A stretch of DNA of 64,000 bases, from contig CAZIFB010000018.1 in NCBI GenBank assembly GCA_964538915.1, positions 17,262 to 81,261 of the forward strand. Direction: 5' to 3'. This DNA comes from JAEUHQ01 sp964538915. GTDB lineage: Bacteria > Planctomycetota > UBA1135 > UBA2386. The notes beneath the pieces were generated by a model, which was given only the letters and a program-made list of their open reading frames with translations, searched no databases and was not told where the DNA came from. A program made the translations under genes and the position numbers. Below are positions 24,514 to 33,464 of this stretch, piece after piece. Each line of letters starts with the position of its first letter. The stretch's first letter is position 1.

Positions 24514-27204
24514 TCAGCGACCCGTGTTCGCCAGGGCGGCGGAGATCGCGGCGCCGGTCGGCTCGTGCTCGTCCATCAGCACGATGTTGGCGTGGATCAG
24601 GATCAGGATCTTGCGGTTCTGCACCGAGGTCCCGTTGCGGCTGAACAGCCAGCCGAGGCCGGGCAGGCTGCCGAGCAGCGGCACCGACGAGCGCAGGTTC
24701 TGCCGCTCCACGAGGCGCATGCCGCCGAGCATCATCGTTCCGCCGTCGGGCATCGTGACGGTCGTGCGCACGCGCTGCAGCGTGACTTCGGGCAGCTGGA
24801 TCGAGATCGGGTTGCCGACGCCGAGGGTCGTCGTGAAGGTCGGGATCGGCACCTGCAGAGTCATCACCGTCGGCTTCAGCTCCATCGTGATGAAGCGCAT
24901 GTCCGCGTCGACCACGGGGCGCACGTCGAGTGCGACGCCGTCGAACACGGTGCCGACCACCGGGTTCGCGACTGCGGCTGCCTGGGCGATTTCGACCTCG
25001 AAATCCTTGATGTAGGCGATGTTCCGCAGGAAGTGCATCTGCGCCTGCGTGTTGTTGTAGACGAGCAGGCGGGGCGCATCGATGTTCTCCTTGCGCTCCT
25101 GCTTGCTCACCGCGCGCAGCACGACCTCGACTTCGGTGTCGTCGAGGAACGCGTACTGCAGCGACAGGCCGCCGGCGTTCGTCAGGCCGCCGTTGCGACC
25201 GCCGAGCGTCTGGTTGTAGAGGTTCTCGACGCGCGCCATCAGGTCGCCGTCGCCGCCGTTGTCGTAGAAGACGCCCGGCGTCGTGCCGGTGCCGACGATG
25301 CCCGGCGACGCGGCGTTCTGCTGGTTCCGCGGGCCGAAGTCGTCGAAGCCGGCGTTCGAGCGATCGCCCTGCTTCTCGAGGCCGCGACCGGGGACGCCTT
25401 GCGATGCCTGGTTGCCGAGACCGCGCAGGTCGATGCCCACGTCCTCGAGGAAGCTGTCCTCGACCGTGAGGAAGCGCGCTTCGACGTCGATCTGGATGCC
25501 GACGTGGCGCCGCAGTTCGCGGAGGAGGTGGTCGACCGCGACGTGCGTCTCGCCGTCGGCGCGGATGTAGAGCACGCCGTTCTGCGGCGTGATCGTGAAC
25601 GGCGCGCCGTCCCACTTGTCCGTCGCGACCGTCGACTTGATGAGGTCCACGAGGCGGCCTTCGTCGACCAGCGTCGGCGGCGCTTCTTCTTCCGGCGGCT
25701 GGAACACCGGGTTGTCGTCACCCGGCGTCTGCAGGCGCAGGTTCGGGCCCGGGGTGCCGCGCACGCCCATCACGAGATCCTGCACCTTGTAGTTCTGCAG
25801 GCGCAGCGTGCCGATCGCGTTCGTCGGGCTGACCAGGTGCACCAGCGCGTCCTTCACCTTGTAGGCGACGCCCGTCTGGGCCTGGATCGCGCGCAGTGCG
25901 TCACCGACCGAGCGGCGGGTGAGCCGGAACTCGGTGAGCGTCGTCTGCTCCGCCGGCATCTCTTTGACCTCGGGAGTCACGTAGAACGTGACGCCGGTGA
26001 GCTGCCCGTAGTAGGCGGCCCAGTCCTGCACCGTCGCGCTCGCGAACGTGTGCTCGAGCACCGTCTCGTTGAGGCGCTTCAGCACCTCCTGGTTGTCCGG
26101 CGACTCGATCTCGTCGACCGACGTGTACGTCGACGGCTTGCGCGACGCGACCTCCGACCAGCGCTGCGGGTCGAACACGACCGACGCGGTCTGCGGCACG
26201 AGGCTGTGCTGCAGCTCGAGGAAGGTCTTGTTCCACTCCGTGCGCCAACGTTCACGGCTCGTGTCGAGCGCCTGGTTGTGGCGCGCGCGGTCCGCCAGTT
26301 CGCGCAGTTCGAGGGCGACCGGGTTGGCCGGGTCGAGCATCAGCGCCTGGTCGACGAGGGCCACCGAGCCGGTGTAGTCGTTGTTCTGGAAGCGGACGTT
26401 CGCCTGCTCGAGCAGGCGCGTGACCTTGCCTTCGCGCTGGATCTCACCCTCGCGACGGATGCGGTCGATCTCCGCCTGCGACTTCATCGTCAGGCTGTCG
26501 AGCGCGGCCTTCTCGGCCTTGGCCTTCTGCTCGCGGGCGTCGGCGAGTGCGGCCTCGGTCTCCTTGCGCAAGGTTTCGTTCGCCTGCACGTAGATCGAGA
26601 AGCGCATCGTCGTGGCGGCGCGCTCGAATGCGTCGATCGCGCGGCCGTAGTTGCCCTGCGACATGAACGCGCGGCCTTCCTGCATGTCGCGCTCGACGAT
26701 CGCACGTTCGCGCTCGAGCTTGATGCGCTCGAGAAGGACCGTCTCCGTCACGCCCTGGCGACCGGTTTCGCCTTCGCCCAGCGAGTCGCCGAGGATCTGG
26801 TTGCAGCGCTGCAGGATGTCGCGCGCTTCCTTGTTGTCGTTGTCGAGTTCGAGCGCGTAGGCGGCTTCGTTGCGCGCATCCTCGAAGAGGCGCAGGTCGA
26901 GCGACGCCCGCGCGTTCTCGACCGCCTTGCGGACGATCGCGGCGCGGTCGCCGGGGCCCTGACCCTGCGGATCCTGGCCTTGCCGCCGCGCACTCGCGTC
27001 GACCGGCGTGCCGCGCCGATCACCGGTTGCGGAGCGAGCAGGTCCGCGTTCGTTCGTCGGCGCCGAACTCGTCATCGGGGCGCCGTCGTTGGCGTTCTTG
27101 TCGAACTCCGAGACGTTCTCGGACGGCGTACCCGAACACGCTGCGAGGGCCAGCAGGGACGATGCACACAAGCCGCGCAAGCGCAGGGTCTGAACCTTGA
27201 TCAT
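24514..27204 (-). CDS. Secretin-family outer membrane channel lipoprotein (B)
   Basis: 896 residues from ATG 27204, with a lipoprotein signal (LLALAAC, Cys near 23). The build parallels secretin A: a polar Gln/Arg/Asp-rich linker, helical TPR and coiled-coil regions (about 85-330, with FEDARNEAAYALELDNDNKE and QANVRFQNNDYTGSVALVDQ), a STN/N0-like domain at about 390-460 (YGQLTGVTFYVTPEVKEMPA), then the secretin barrel with MPDGGTMMLGGMRLVE at about 817-832 and LLGSLPGLGWLFSRNGTSVQ. It is a diverged paralogue of the protein at 15183. Both lack obvious N1-N3 repeats like those of GspD, and no assembly ATPase lies in the window. A -10-like TATCCA lies 12 nt before the start. Confidence 0.9.
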   Translation of the reverse strand: MIKVQTLRLRGLCASSLLALAACSGTPSENVSEFDKNANDGAPMTSSAPTNERGPARSATGDRRGTPVDASARRQGQDPQGQGPGDRAAIVRKAVENARASLDLRLFEDARNEAAYALELDNDNKEARDILQRCNQILGDSLGEGETGRQGVTETVLLERIKLERERAIVERDMQEGRAFMSQGNYGRAIDAFERAATTMRFSIYVQANETLRKETEAALADAREQKAKAEKAALDSLTMKSQAEIDRIRREGEIQREGKVTRLLEQANVRFQNNDYTGSVALVDQALMLDPANPVALELRELADRARHNQALDTSRERWRTEWNKTFLELQHSLVPQTASVVFDPQRWSEVASRKPSTYTSVDEIESPDNQEVLKRLNETVLEHTFASATVQDWAAYYGQLTGVTFYVTPEVKEMPAEQTTLTEFRLTRRSVGDALRAIQAQTGVAYKVKDALVHLVSPTNAIGTLRLQNYKVQDLVMGVRGTPGPNLRLQTPGDDNPVFQPPEEEAPPTLVDEGRLVDLIKSTVATDKWDGAPFTITPQNGVLYIRADGETHVAVDHLLRELRRHVGIQIDVEARFLTVEDSFLEDVGIDLRGLGNQASQGVPGRGLEKQGDRSNAGFDDFGPRNQQNAASPGIVGTGTTPGVFYDNGGDGDLMARVENLYNQTLGGRNGGLTNAGGLSLQYAFLDDTEVEVVLRAVSKQERKENIDAPRLLVYNNTQAQMHFLRNIAYIKDFEVEIAQAAAVANPVVGTVFDGVALDVRPVVDADMRFITMELKPTVMTLQVPIPTFTTTLGVGNPISIQLPEVTLQRVRTTVTMPDGGTMMLGGMRLVERQNLRSSVPLLGSLPGLGWLFSRNGTSVQNRKILILIHANIVLMDEHEPTGAAISAALANTGR

Positions 27205-27410
27205 GCTGTGGGAGCCTGGATAGGCGAGCTAGCGGGAGGAGGGGGGCTGCCAGTTCGAGAGGCCTCGGTCTCGAAGTCCACGGCGTTCCTGCATGCCACA
27301 GGACATGCGCTGAGAGGACGGCGAGAGCGGCGGGTCCGGACGAAATCCCGCGATCCGGGGAGAAGCGGAACGCGAGAGTCGGCGGACGGTAGCGAGGCCT
27401 TGCGCGAGGG

Positions 27411-28271
27411 TCAAGGATGGTTCGGCCCTGGCTTTCCGGGCACTTCGGGCAGTCCGAGCAGGCGGTTCACCCGCTTGATGTCGTCCCACGTCTCGCGCTT
27501 GTGCGAGGGGTCGCGCAGCAGGTAGGCGGGGTGCCAGGTGACGATCACCGGGGTCCCGTGGAAGTCGAGTGTCTGGCCCCGGAGGGCCCGGGTCGGCGCG
27601 CTGGTTCCGAGCAGGTTCTGGGCGGCGACCCGGCCGAGGCACACGATCACTTCCGGCTTCAGGATCTCGATCTGCCGCCGCAGGAAGGGCAGGCAGGCGG
27701 CGACTTCGTCGGGCTCCGGCTCGCGGTTGTTCGGCGGCCGGCACTTGTTGACGTTCGCGATGTAGACGTCGGCGCGCGCCATTCCCATTGCGCCCGCGAT
27801 GATCTTGTCCAGGAGCTGGCCCGCCGGCCCCACGAACGGCCGCCCTGTCTTGTCTTCCTGCATGCCGGGCGCTTCGCCGACGAAGAGCACTCGCGGCGTC
27901 GGGTTGCCTTCGCCGAACACGACGCACGTCCGTCCGGTGTGGAGCTTGCACCGGGTGCACGGCATGACCTCGGCGCGCAGCGCCTGGAGCGGTTCCGCGG
28001 CAACGGCGGCGGCCGGTGGGGCGACGGGGCCCGCCACGGGTGGTACTGCGCGGGGCGCGGGCGGCGGCGTCGCCATCGGTGGCGCTGGCACAGGCCGTGG
28101 CCGGGGCAACGGCGGGGGCGACGGCTGGGGCGGAGGAAGCGGGCGCCCCTTCGGCGTTGGGGCGCCCGCATCCGGCGCCCGTTCGGCCCGCGCGACCGGC
28201 ACATGCATGTCGCTGCCGTACGCTGCGGCGAGCCGCTCGAGGTGCTGCAGCAACGGGTCGGGCGCGGTCAC
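27411..28271 (-). CDS. Type-4 uracil-DNA glycosylase with N-terminal proline-rich linker
   Basis: 286 residues from ATG 28271. The enzyme removes uracil from DNA. The catalytic part (about 95-286) has the family-4 motif GEAPGMQEDKTGRPFVGPAG and the late HPAYLLRD. The four Cys ligands of a 4Fe-4S cluster are visible: MPCTRCKLHTGR, VNKCRPPNN and EVAACLPFL. The first 30 residues resemble the start of other family members (PLLQHLERLAAAYGSDM), but they are separated from the catalytic domain by about 50 residues made almost wholly of Pro, Ala and basic residues. A similar long linker occurs in some Deinococcus-Thermus and planctomycete relatives. It is followed after 9 bp by no gene on its own strand; the neighbour 28281 lies upstream and is also minus. 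Confidence 0.93.
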   Translation of the reverse strand: MTAPDPLLQHLERLAAAYGSDMHVPVARAERAPDAGAPTPKGRPLPPPQPSPPPLPRPRPVPAPPMATPPPAPRAVPPVAGPVAPPAAAVAAEPLQALRAEVMPCTRCKLHTGRTCVVFGEGNPTPRVLFVGEAPGMQEDKTGRPFVGPAGQLLDKIIAGAMGMARADVYIANVNKCRPPNNREPEPDEVAACLPFLRRQIEILKPEVIVCLGRVAAQNLLGTSAPTRALRGQTLDFHGTPVIVTWHPAYLLRDPSHKRETWDDIKRVNRLLGLPEVPGKPGPNHP

Positions 28272-28280
28272 GGCGCGGTT

Positions 28281-29378
28281 CTAGCCGTGGCGCGGATCCG
28301 CGGCCATCGGGTAGTCGGGCCTTCGCGGGAAGAGACCGTAGCTGTGCGCGAGGCTCGCCCGCGCTCCGAGTGCGAACACGGAGTGCCAGGCGACACGGTC
28401 GACGCTCTGCGACGGCAGCGCGATGCTGTCGCCGGCGCGCAGCACGAACAACGCGCCGCGTGCCGCGAGTTCGGCACAGAACGCGGCGTCGCGGTTCAGC
28501 ACCCGCCAGAGCCGTTCGTCCGTGCCCGCGTCGAGCGCTTCCATCGCCGCGCGCTTCGTCTTGCGCGCGCCGACCCGGACGATCAGCCCGGCGAGGCGCT
28601 CCTTCGGCAACGAGAGCCAGGCGGTGTGCCCCTCGAGCTGGCTGAATATCACGCCGATCTGGCCCGGTTCGGCATCGTGGTGGAACACGGCGCCGCCGTC
28701 GGGCGCGTTGTTGTAGACGATGCGCTCCGACAGGCGGTGCGGTCGCACGATCATCGCATCGAGCATGCGGCGCAGCGGCTCGCACCGCAGTACGGCCGCG
28801 CACTCCGGGAACATGCGGTGCGCGAAGCGGTCGACCCAGCTCGCGGTGAGATCCGTCGCGCGCATCCACTCCTCGATCTGCTCCTTGCCCGCGGAGAAAC
28901 GGATGCGCAGCGACACGTCGGACTCGTCGTTCGCGATCCACGCGAGCTTCGCCCAGACATCCTCGGCCTCCACGAGCCCGCCCGGCTCCGCGTCGACGAA
29001 GACGCGCTCGACTTCGCGCGGATCGCTGCGGTCCTTCGTGCTGCCGGCGTACCGCAGGTCGGGATCGTCGCCGACACGGCGTTCGACCTCGTCGAGGAAG
29101 CGTCCTCCGCGTCGCAGGCGGGCGAACATGCGGAGCGACGCCCTTATCGCGCGTTCGTGGCGCGCCGGCGCATCGCCGAGGACGCCGGGGAAGAAGACCG
29201 GTTCGCTGCGATCCCAGCGGCGCTTCGCGTCGGCGATCGAAGGCATCGTGCGATCCATTGCGACGACGAAGCCCAGGTCGGCGCCGCGGCGGCGCAGCGG
29301 CCAGACGTCGCGATCGCGGCGACGCAGTGCGCCGACGACGGCGTCCGATCCGGGGCGCAGATGGCGGGCGGCGAACAC
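28281..29378 (-). CDS. Cupin/JmjC-like putative dioxygenase
   Basis: 365 residues from GTG 29378; ATG 29258 (325 residues) is the alternative, but the stretch before it (RDRDVWPLRRRGADLGFVVA) looks coding. I recognise no named family. The centre carries a possible 2-His-1-carboxylate iron site: YNNAPDGGAVFHHDAEPGQI with HHD, then the distal His in DRVAWHSVFALGARASLAHS after a strand LRAGDSIALPSQSV. That arrangement and the length fit a cupin/JmjC-type oxygenase fold. There is no signal peptide. It is divergent from the large membrane-TPR gene and 9 bp upstream of the uracil glycosylase on its strand, so the two may be co-transcribed. Confidence 0.6.
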   Translation of the reverse strand: MFAARHLRPGSDAVVGALRRRDRDVWPLRRRGADLGFVVAMDRTMPSIADAKRRWDRSEPVFFPGVLGDAPARHERAIRASLRMFARLRRGGRFLDEVERRVGDDPDLRYAGSTKDRSDPREVERVFVDAEPGGLVEAEDVWAKLAWIANDESDVSLRIRFSAGKEQIEEWMRATDLTASWVDRFAHRMFPECAAVLRCEPLRRMLDAMIVRPHRLSERIVYNNAPDGGAVFHHDAEPGQIGVIFSQLEGHTAWLSLPKERLAGLIVRVGARKTKRAAMEALDAGTDERLWRVLNRDAAFCAELAARGALFVLRAGDSIALPSQSVDRVAWHSVFALGARASLAHSYGLFPRRPDYPMAADPRHG

Positions 29379-29460
29379 GGCGCGACAGCGTGCCGCGGCG
29401 GCCTGGCGGCGCAAGGGCAGTGGCGTCCCTTCGCCGGTGGCGTACGCTCTTCGGCCCGCG

Positions 29461-32301
29461 ATGAACGAGTACGGCGAAACCTCGGCGCTCGAGCGTGAAC
29501 CCTCTGCTCGGGTCTTCGGCGACCGGGTGTGGCACACGGCGGTGGGGATGGTCGCGCTCGCATTGGTCGTCTACCTGCCGGCGGCACTGGGTGCGACCTT
29601 CCTGGACTTCGACGACGCGTTCTTCTTCGGTGCCGGCAACGAAGTGTTCCGCGACGGGCTCGGCGCCGTGCTCGATCCGTCGCGGCCGATCGCGAACGCG
29701 TGGTTGCCCGTGGCGCACGTGTCGTTGTGGCTCGACTGGCAGCTCGCCGGCGTGGCGCCGCTCTGGGCGCATCTGCATGCGATCCTGTTGCACGGCGCCG
29801 CGGCGACCGTGTTGGTGCGCTTCCTGCGAGCACTCGGGGCGGGGACGGGCGTTGCGCACGCCGCGGGAGCGCTGTTCCTCGTCCACCCGGCGCTCGCCGA
29901 ATCGGTCGCTTGGGTCAGCGGGCGCAAGGACCTGTTGTCGGGGCTCTTCACGTTCGCGGCGTTGTGGTGCGTCGTGAGGTGGTGCCGGCGCGGCGGCGCT
30001 CTCCCCGTCGTCGGCGCCGCGGTGGCGTCCGCGCTGGCGATGTACGCCAAGCCGACCGCGGTCGTGCTGCCGTTCCTCGCCCTGCTCGTCTGCTTTGCCG
30101 TGCCCGGCGAACGTCGGCGTTTCCTGTTGCCGCTCCTTCTCCTCGCGGTCGTGGCGCCGATCGCTTGGCACCACCAGACGATCGCCGCGGCCGAAGGCAC
30201 CCTCGTCGCGGGCAGCGTCGCCGAGCGCCTGCCCCAGGCGCCGGGTGCTCTGCTCCACTACACGGCGATGGTGCTGTGGCCGGCCGCCCTCAACGTGCTC
30301 CATCCCGAAGTGGACACGTTGGCGCGGTTCCGCGCCGCGGCCATTCCCGGGGTCGCAGTCGCTCTCCTGCTCGTGCTCGTCGTCGCTGCCGGCCTCCGGC
30401 GCCCGCGATGGCGCTTCGTTGCGTTCGGCGCGGGCGCTTTCTTCGTGGCGCTCCTGCCGTTCAACACGGCGTATCCGGGTTCGTCGATCGCGGCTGCGGA
30501 CCGCTATCTCTACCTCGCGATTCCCGGTGCAGCGCTCGCGGTCGCGGCTCTGGCGCGGCTCGTCGCTGGCCCGCGCGGCGTCGTTGCAGCGGCAGCTTTC
30601 GTGGTGCCGCTGGCGTTCTTGTGCGGTGCACGAGCCCACGACTTCCGCGACGACGAGGCGTTGTGGCAGTCGAGCCTCGCGGTCGAGGAGCAGAACGCCG
30701 TCGCGCATCTGAACCTCGTGTATGCCCTCGTGAAACGTGGCCCTGCCGAGGTCGCCGAGTTGCGCCGTCATCTCGACGCCGCGGTGAAAGCGGCGCGGTA
30801 CCCGGTGCACGAACTGCGCGCCCGGCAGCTGCTGATGCAGATCGCGATGCGCGAGGCGGACTACGCGGTCGCCGCGGCGGAAGCGCGCGCTGCGATCGCC
30901 GCAGCTGCGGCGCAGCTCGCGCGGGAAACCGGCGAGAAGAGACGGATCGAAGCACGGGGTCTTCTGCTCGCCGCCCGCCTCGCCGCGTTCGAGCCGCTGC
31001 AACTCGCGGGTGACACGGCGGGGGCCGAAGACGCGTGGCAGCAGGCGAAGGAACTGATCCCGGAGCACCCGGACGTGGTGGCGTTCGGCGCGATGCGCGA
31101 TCTCGCGGCCGTCGTTCGCGAGCTGCAGCGGAGCGTGGGCGCGGAGGGCATGCGATGGCTGCCCGAAGACGATCCGCGCGGACTCGCCGCGGATGCAGCG
31201 CTCGGCGCGGCACTGCGGAAGAACCCGCGGCACGCGGGCCTCCTGTGCGCGCAGGGAGCGTGGGAGCGGGTGCGCGACCGAGTTCTGCCTGCGCTTCGCA
31301 ACTACCGCCTCGCCCAGGAGGCGCAACCCGACTGCGTCGACGCCTGGCTCGGTGCGTCGCGGCTCCTGCGCGATCGCGAGAGCTTCGCCGAGGCCGCGGA
31401 GTACGCGAAGAAGGGGCTCGCGCATCGGCCCGATCCGTCGCTGCGTCAGGAGTACGCGATGGCGTTGGCCGGTCAGGGGCGACTCGACGACGCGATCCTG
31501 CACCTCGAGGCGTACATGAAGGTGCGGCCGAACGACTCGGACAGCGCCCGCGTGCTCGCGAACCTGCTCGTCGGGACCGCGTACGACAAGCTCGGCGACT
31601 CGTCGACGAAGCCGGCCGACGTGCGGCGGATCGTGGACCGTGCGTTGGCCTACAACCCGAAGGAGGCGAAGGCGCACCTCGTGCTGGGGCGCCTGCTGCG
31701 GCAGGAGCGCGACTTGCCGCGCGCCCTCGAGCACCTCGAGACCGCGTTCCGCGTACTGCCCGACTTCGACGACGCCCGTCGACAACTCGTCGACTGCCTC
31801 GCGGACCTCGGATACCAGCGGATCCTGCAGCGCGACGACGAAGGGGCGACGACGGCGTGGTTGCGCTGCCTCGAACTGGCTCCGAAGGACTTCGACGCGG
31901 CGGGGATCCGGGCGCAGTTGCAGGCGGTCTGGCGGCGATGCGAGGCCCAGGGCGTAGAGCTGGCGGGCAAGGGCGACCTTGCTGGCGCCGTCGCCGCGTT
32001 CCGCCGATGCCTCACCATCGATCCGGCACAGCACTGGGCCGCGTGGTTGCTCGCGTTGGCTTTGCAGAAGGACCCGGCCGCCGACCTCGACGAGCTCGAG
32101 CGACTCTGTCGCCAGGCGGTCGCGTGGCAGGAGTCGCACCAGCTGGACGGCACCGAGCAGGCACTCCTGCTGGCGACGACGCTCTCACGGCGCGGACGTC
32201 TTGACGAAGCGAAGGCCGCGGCGCGCGCGGGGCTCGGGGCGGCCTCGGCGGATGCGAAACCGCAGATCCTCGCGATGCTGCGCAACCTCGCGGCGGACTG
32301 A
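29461..32301 (+). CDS. Polytopic membrane protein with C-terminal TPR domain (TMTC-like)
   Basis: 946 residues from ATG 29461. The first half has about 10-12 hydrophobic helices with a GT-C glycosyltransferase look. The first loop holds FLDFDDAFFFGAGNEVFRDG, where the paired acidic residues recall the catalytic loop of O-mannosyltransferase-like proteins. VAWVSGRKDLLSGLFTFAAL and AAADRYLYLAIPGAAL are motifs typical of TMTC-type proteins. The second half (about 400-946) is a long TPR array (LNLVYALVKRGPAEVAELRR, AYNPKEAKAHLVLGRLLRQE, FRRCLTIDPAQHWAAWLLAL). A role in protein O-glycosylation is plausible but untested. A -10-like TACGCT lies 12 nt before the start. Confidence 0.75.
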   Translation: MNEYGETSALEREPSARVFGDRVWHTAVGMVALALVVYLPAALGATFLDFDDAFFFGAGNEVFRDGLGAVLDPSRPIANAWLPVAHVSLWLDWQLAGVAPLWAHLHAILLHGAAATVLVRFLRALGAGTGVAHAAGALFLVHPALAESVAWVSGRKDLLSGLFTFAALWCVVRWCRRGGALPVVGAAVASALAMYAKPTAVVLPFLALLVCFAVPGERRRFLLPLLLLAVVAPIAWHHQTIAAAEGTLVAGSVAERLPQAPGALLHYTAMVLWPAALNVLHPEVDTLARFRAAAIPGVAVALLLVLVVAAGLRRPRWRFVAFGAGAFFVALLPFNTAYPGSSIAAADRYLYLAIPGAALAVAALARLVAGPRGVVAAAAFVVPLAFLCGARAHDFRDDEALWQSSLAVEEQNAVAHLNLVYALVKRGPAEVAELRRHLDAAVKAARYPVHELRARQLLMQIAMREADYAVAAAEARAAIAAAAAQLARETGEKRRIEARGLLLAARLAAFEPLQLAGDTAGAEDAWQQAKELIPEHPDVVAFGAMRDLAAVVRELQRSVGAEGMRWLPEDDPRGLAADAALGAALRKNPRHAGLLCAQGAWERVRDRVLPALRNYRLAQEAQPDCVDAWLGASRLLRDRESFAEAAEYAKKGLAHRPDPSLRQEYAMALAGQGRLDDAILHLEAYMKVRPNDSDSARVLANLLVGTAYDKLGDSSTKPADVRRIVDRALAYNPKEAKAHLVLGRLLRQERDLPRALEHLETAFRVLPDFDDARRQLVDCLADLGYQRILQRDDEGATTAWLRCLELAPKDFDAAGIRAQLQAVWRRCEAQGVELAGKGDLAGAVAAFRRCLTIDPAQHWAAWLLALALQKDPAADLDELERLCRQAVAWQESHQLDGTEQALLLATTLSRRGRLDEAKAAARAGLGAASADAKPQILAMLRNLAAD

Positions 32302-32476
32302 ACGGCGCGTCGTTGCGCGCGGCCGCAGTGTCCGCTACCGTCGCCCCTCCTGCGGCTCGGTCGGCCGCACCTGTGCGCGCCCCTTGGTCGGGGCGGGCGC
32401 GGCATCTCGTTCCGGTCTCGGTCAGGCGTCCCCGGCGGGGGCGCGGGGGTGTTTCGTGGTTCGCAAAGCAAGCGAC

Positions 32477-33100
32477 ATGGCGCTGCTGCTCGGTTCCCGC
32501 GGGCAGTATCGCGGTCGGTCGTCCGGTTTCGTGCCAACGCTGCGGCGTCTGGGCGGCGCCGTCCTCCAGTTCGCCGGTGTCGGGCGGTCGAGCAATGCCC
32601 GCCGCGGCGAAACCCGCGCCTCGCGCGGTTCGATGGTGTCCGGCTGGATCGCGCTCGGTGCAGCCGTCGCGTGTTTCGGCGCCGGTTATCTCGTCGGCAA
32701 CGCGACGGGTGGGCAGGCGACGAAGATCGCCGAGCTCAACGCGAACGGCGGCGGCGGACCGGTCGCGCCGGAAGTCCTGGCGGACTTCGATGCGCGGCCG
32801 TTGACGAACAACGCGTTCATCGTCGCGGGGTACCTCGGCTTCGATGCCACGGAGGCAAAGGTCCGCGCCAAGGCCCTCAGCGACTGGCTCCGCGCCGGGC
32901 AATCGCTGAACGCCCGCCCGTACGAGTACCCGTCGTCGCAGGGGAGCTTCTGGGCCGTGGCCGTCTACCACGACGGCGGCGCTTCCGAGACCACGACCCG
33001 CGAGCGGCTGCTCGCGCTGCCTGAGGACGTGCCGGACCAGATCTTCGTGGAGCAACGAAAAAAGACGGCGGGATGGCCGATCTCCGTGCCGATCCGGTAG
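32477..33100 (+). CDS. Single-pass membrane protein with SPOR-like C-terminus
   Basis: 207 residues from ATG 32477. A basic, Arg/Gly-rich N-terminus of about 55 residues precedes one membrane helix (GWIALGAAVACFGAGYLVGN, about 56-75). The C-terminal domain runs FIVAGYLGFDATEAKVRAKA to FWAVAVYHDGG. It has the length, the alanine-rich helix and the strand order of SPOR domains, which bind denuded peptidoglycan at division sites; the match is weak, so the name is tentative. Upstream, 175 bp separate it from the TPR membrane gene and hold nothing else I recognise. It precedes the small basic protein by 37 bp. Confidence 0.6.
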   Translation: MALLLGSRGQYRGRSSGFVPTLRRLGGAVLQFAGVGRSSNARRGETRASRGSMVSGWIALGAAVACFGAGYLVGNATGGQATKIAELNANGGGGPVAPEVLADFDARPLTNNAFIVAGYLGFDATEAKVRAKALSDWLRAGQSLNARPYEYPSSQGSFWAVAVYHDGGASETTTRERLLALPEDVPDQIFVEQRKKTAGWPISVPIR

Positions 33101-33137
33101 ACTCCTCGCCCCCTTTTGCTGCCGAACCCGCACTGCC

Positions 33138-33425
33138 ATGTCGATCCACAGTAGTTTGAAGGTTGCCGGCGCCGCCGGTGGACAACGCAACGTCTGGACG
33201 CGCGCCGAGCGCATCGCCGCCCTGAAGAAAGCTGGCCGTTGGCAGGAGGGAGATCGCGTCGAAGGCCTGCGCAAGGTGCGCACGTCGTTCAAGACGAAGG
33301 CGAAGAAGAAGGCCGACGACGGCGCGGCGAAGCCCGCGGCTGGTGCGGCCGCTCCGGCTGCCGGTGCGGCTCCCGCGGCGAAGGCCGCGGCTCCCGCGGC
33401 AAAGGCCGCGCCGGCGAAGAAGTAG
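33138..33425 (+). CDS. PVC-group small basic protein (TIGR04137 type) with Ala/Pro/Lys-rich tail
   Basis: 95 residues from ATG 33138. The first 55 (MSIHSSLKVAGAAGGQRNVW, then ERIAALKKAGRWQEGDRVEG and LRKVRTSFKTKAKKK) match the small basic protein found in Planctomycetes, Verrucomicrobia and Chlamydiae, which is thought to be associated with the ribosome. Family members are usually 60-70 residues. Here the protein has an extra 35-residue tail built from Ala, Pro and Lys, like histone-H1 or bacterial nucleic-acid-binding tails. A -10-like TAGACT is at 33098-33103, overlapping the end of the preceding gene. It is a good taxonomic marker. Confidence 0.9.
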   Translation: MSIHSSLKVAGAAGGQRNVWTRAERIAALKKAGRWQEGDRVEGLRKVRTSFKTKAKKKADDGAAKPAAGAAAPAAGAAPAAKAAAPAAKAAPAKK

Positions 33426-33464
33426 TTCGCTCCGTCGGGCCCTTTCCCTCCCGTCGAGTCCTGC

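Noticed and set aside
24565..27525. Open frame of 986 codons on the plus strand
   Set aside because: It is the reverse-frame shadow of secretin B. It is rich in Arg/Val/Asp/Leu, has no domains, and appears because high GC removes stop codons.
27229..32139. Open frame of 1636 codons on the minus strand
   Set aside because: It shadows the uracil glycosylase and the membrane-TPR gene. It has no recognisable motif and its composition is that of antisense GC-rich DNA.
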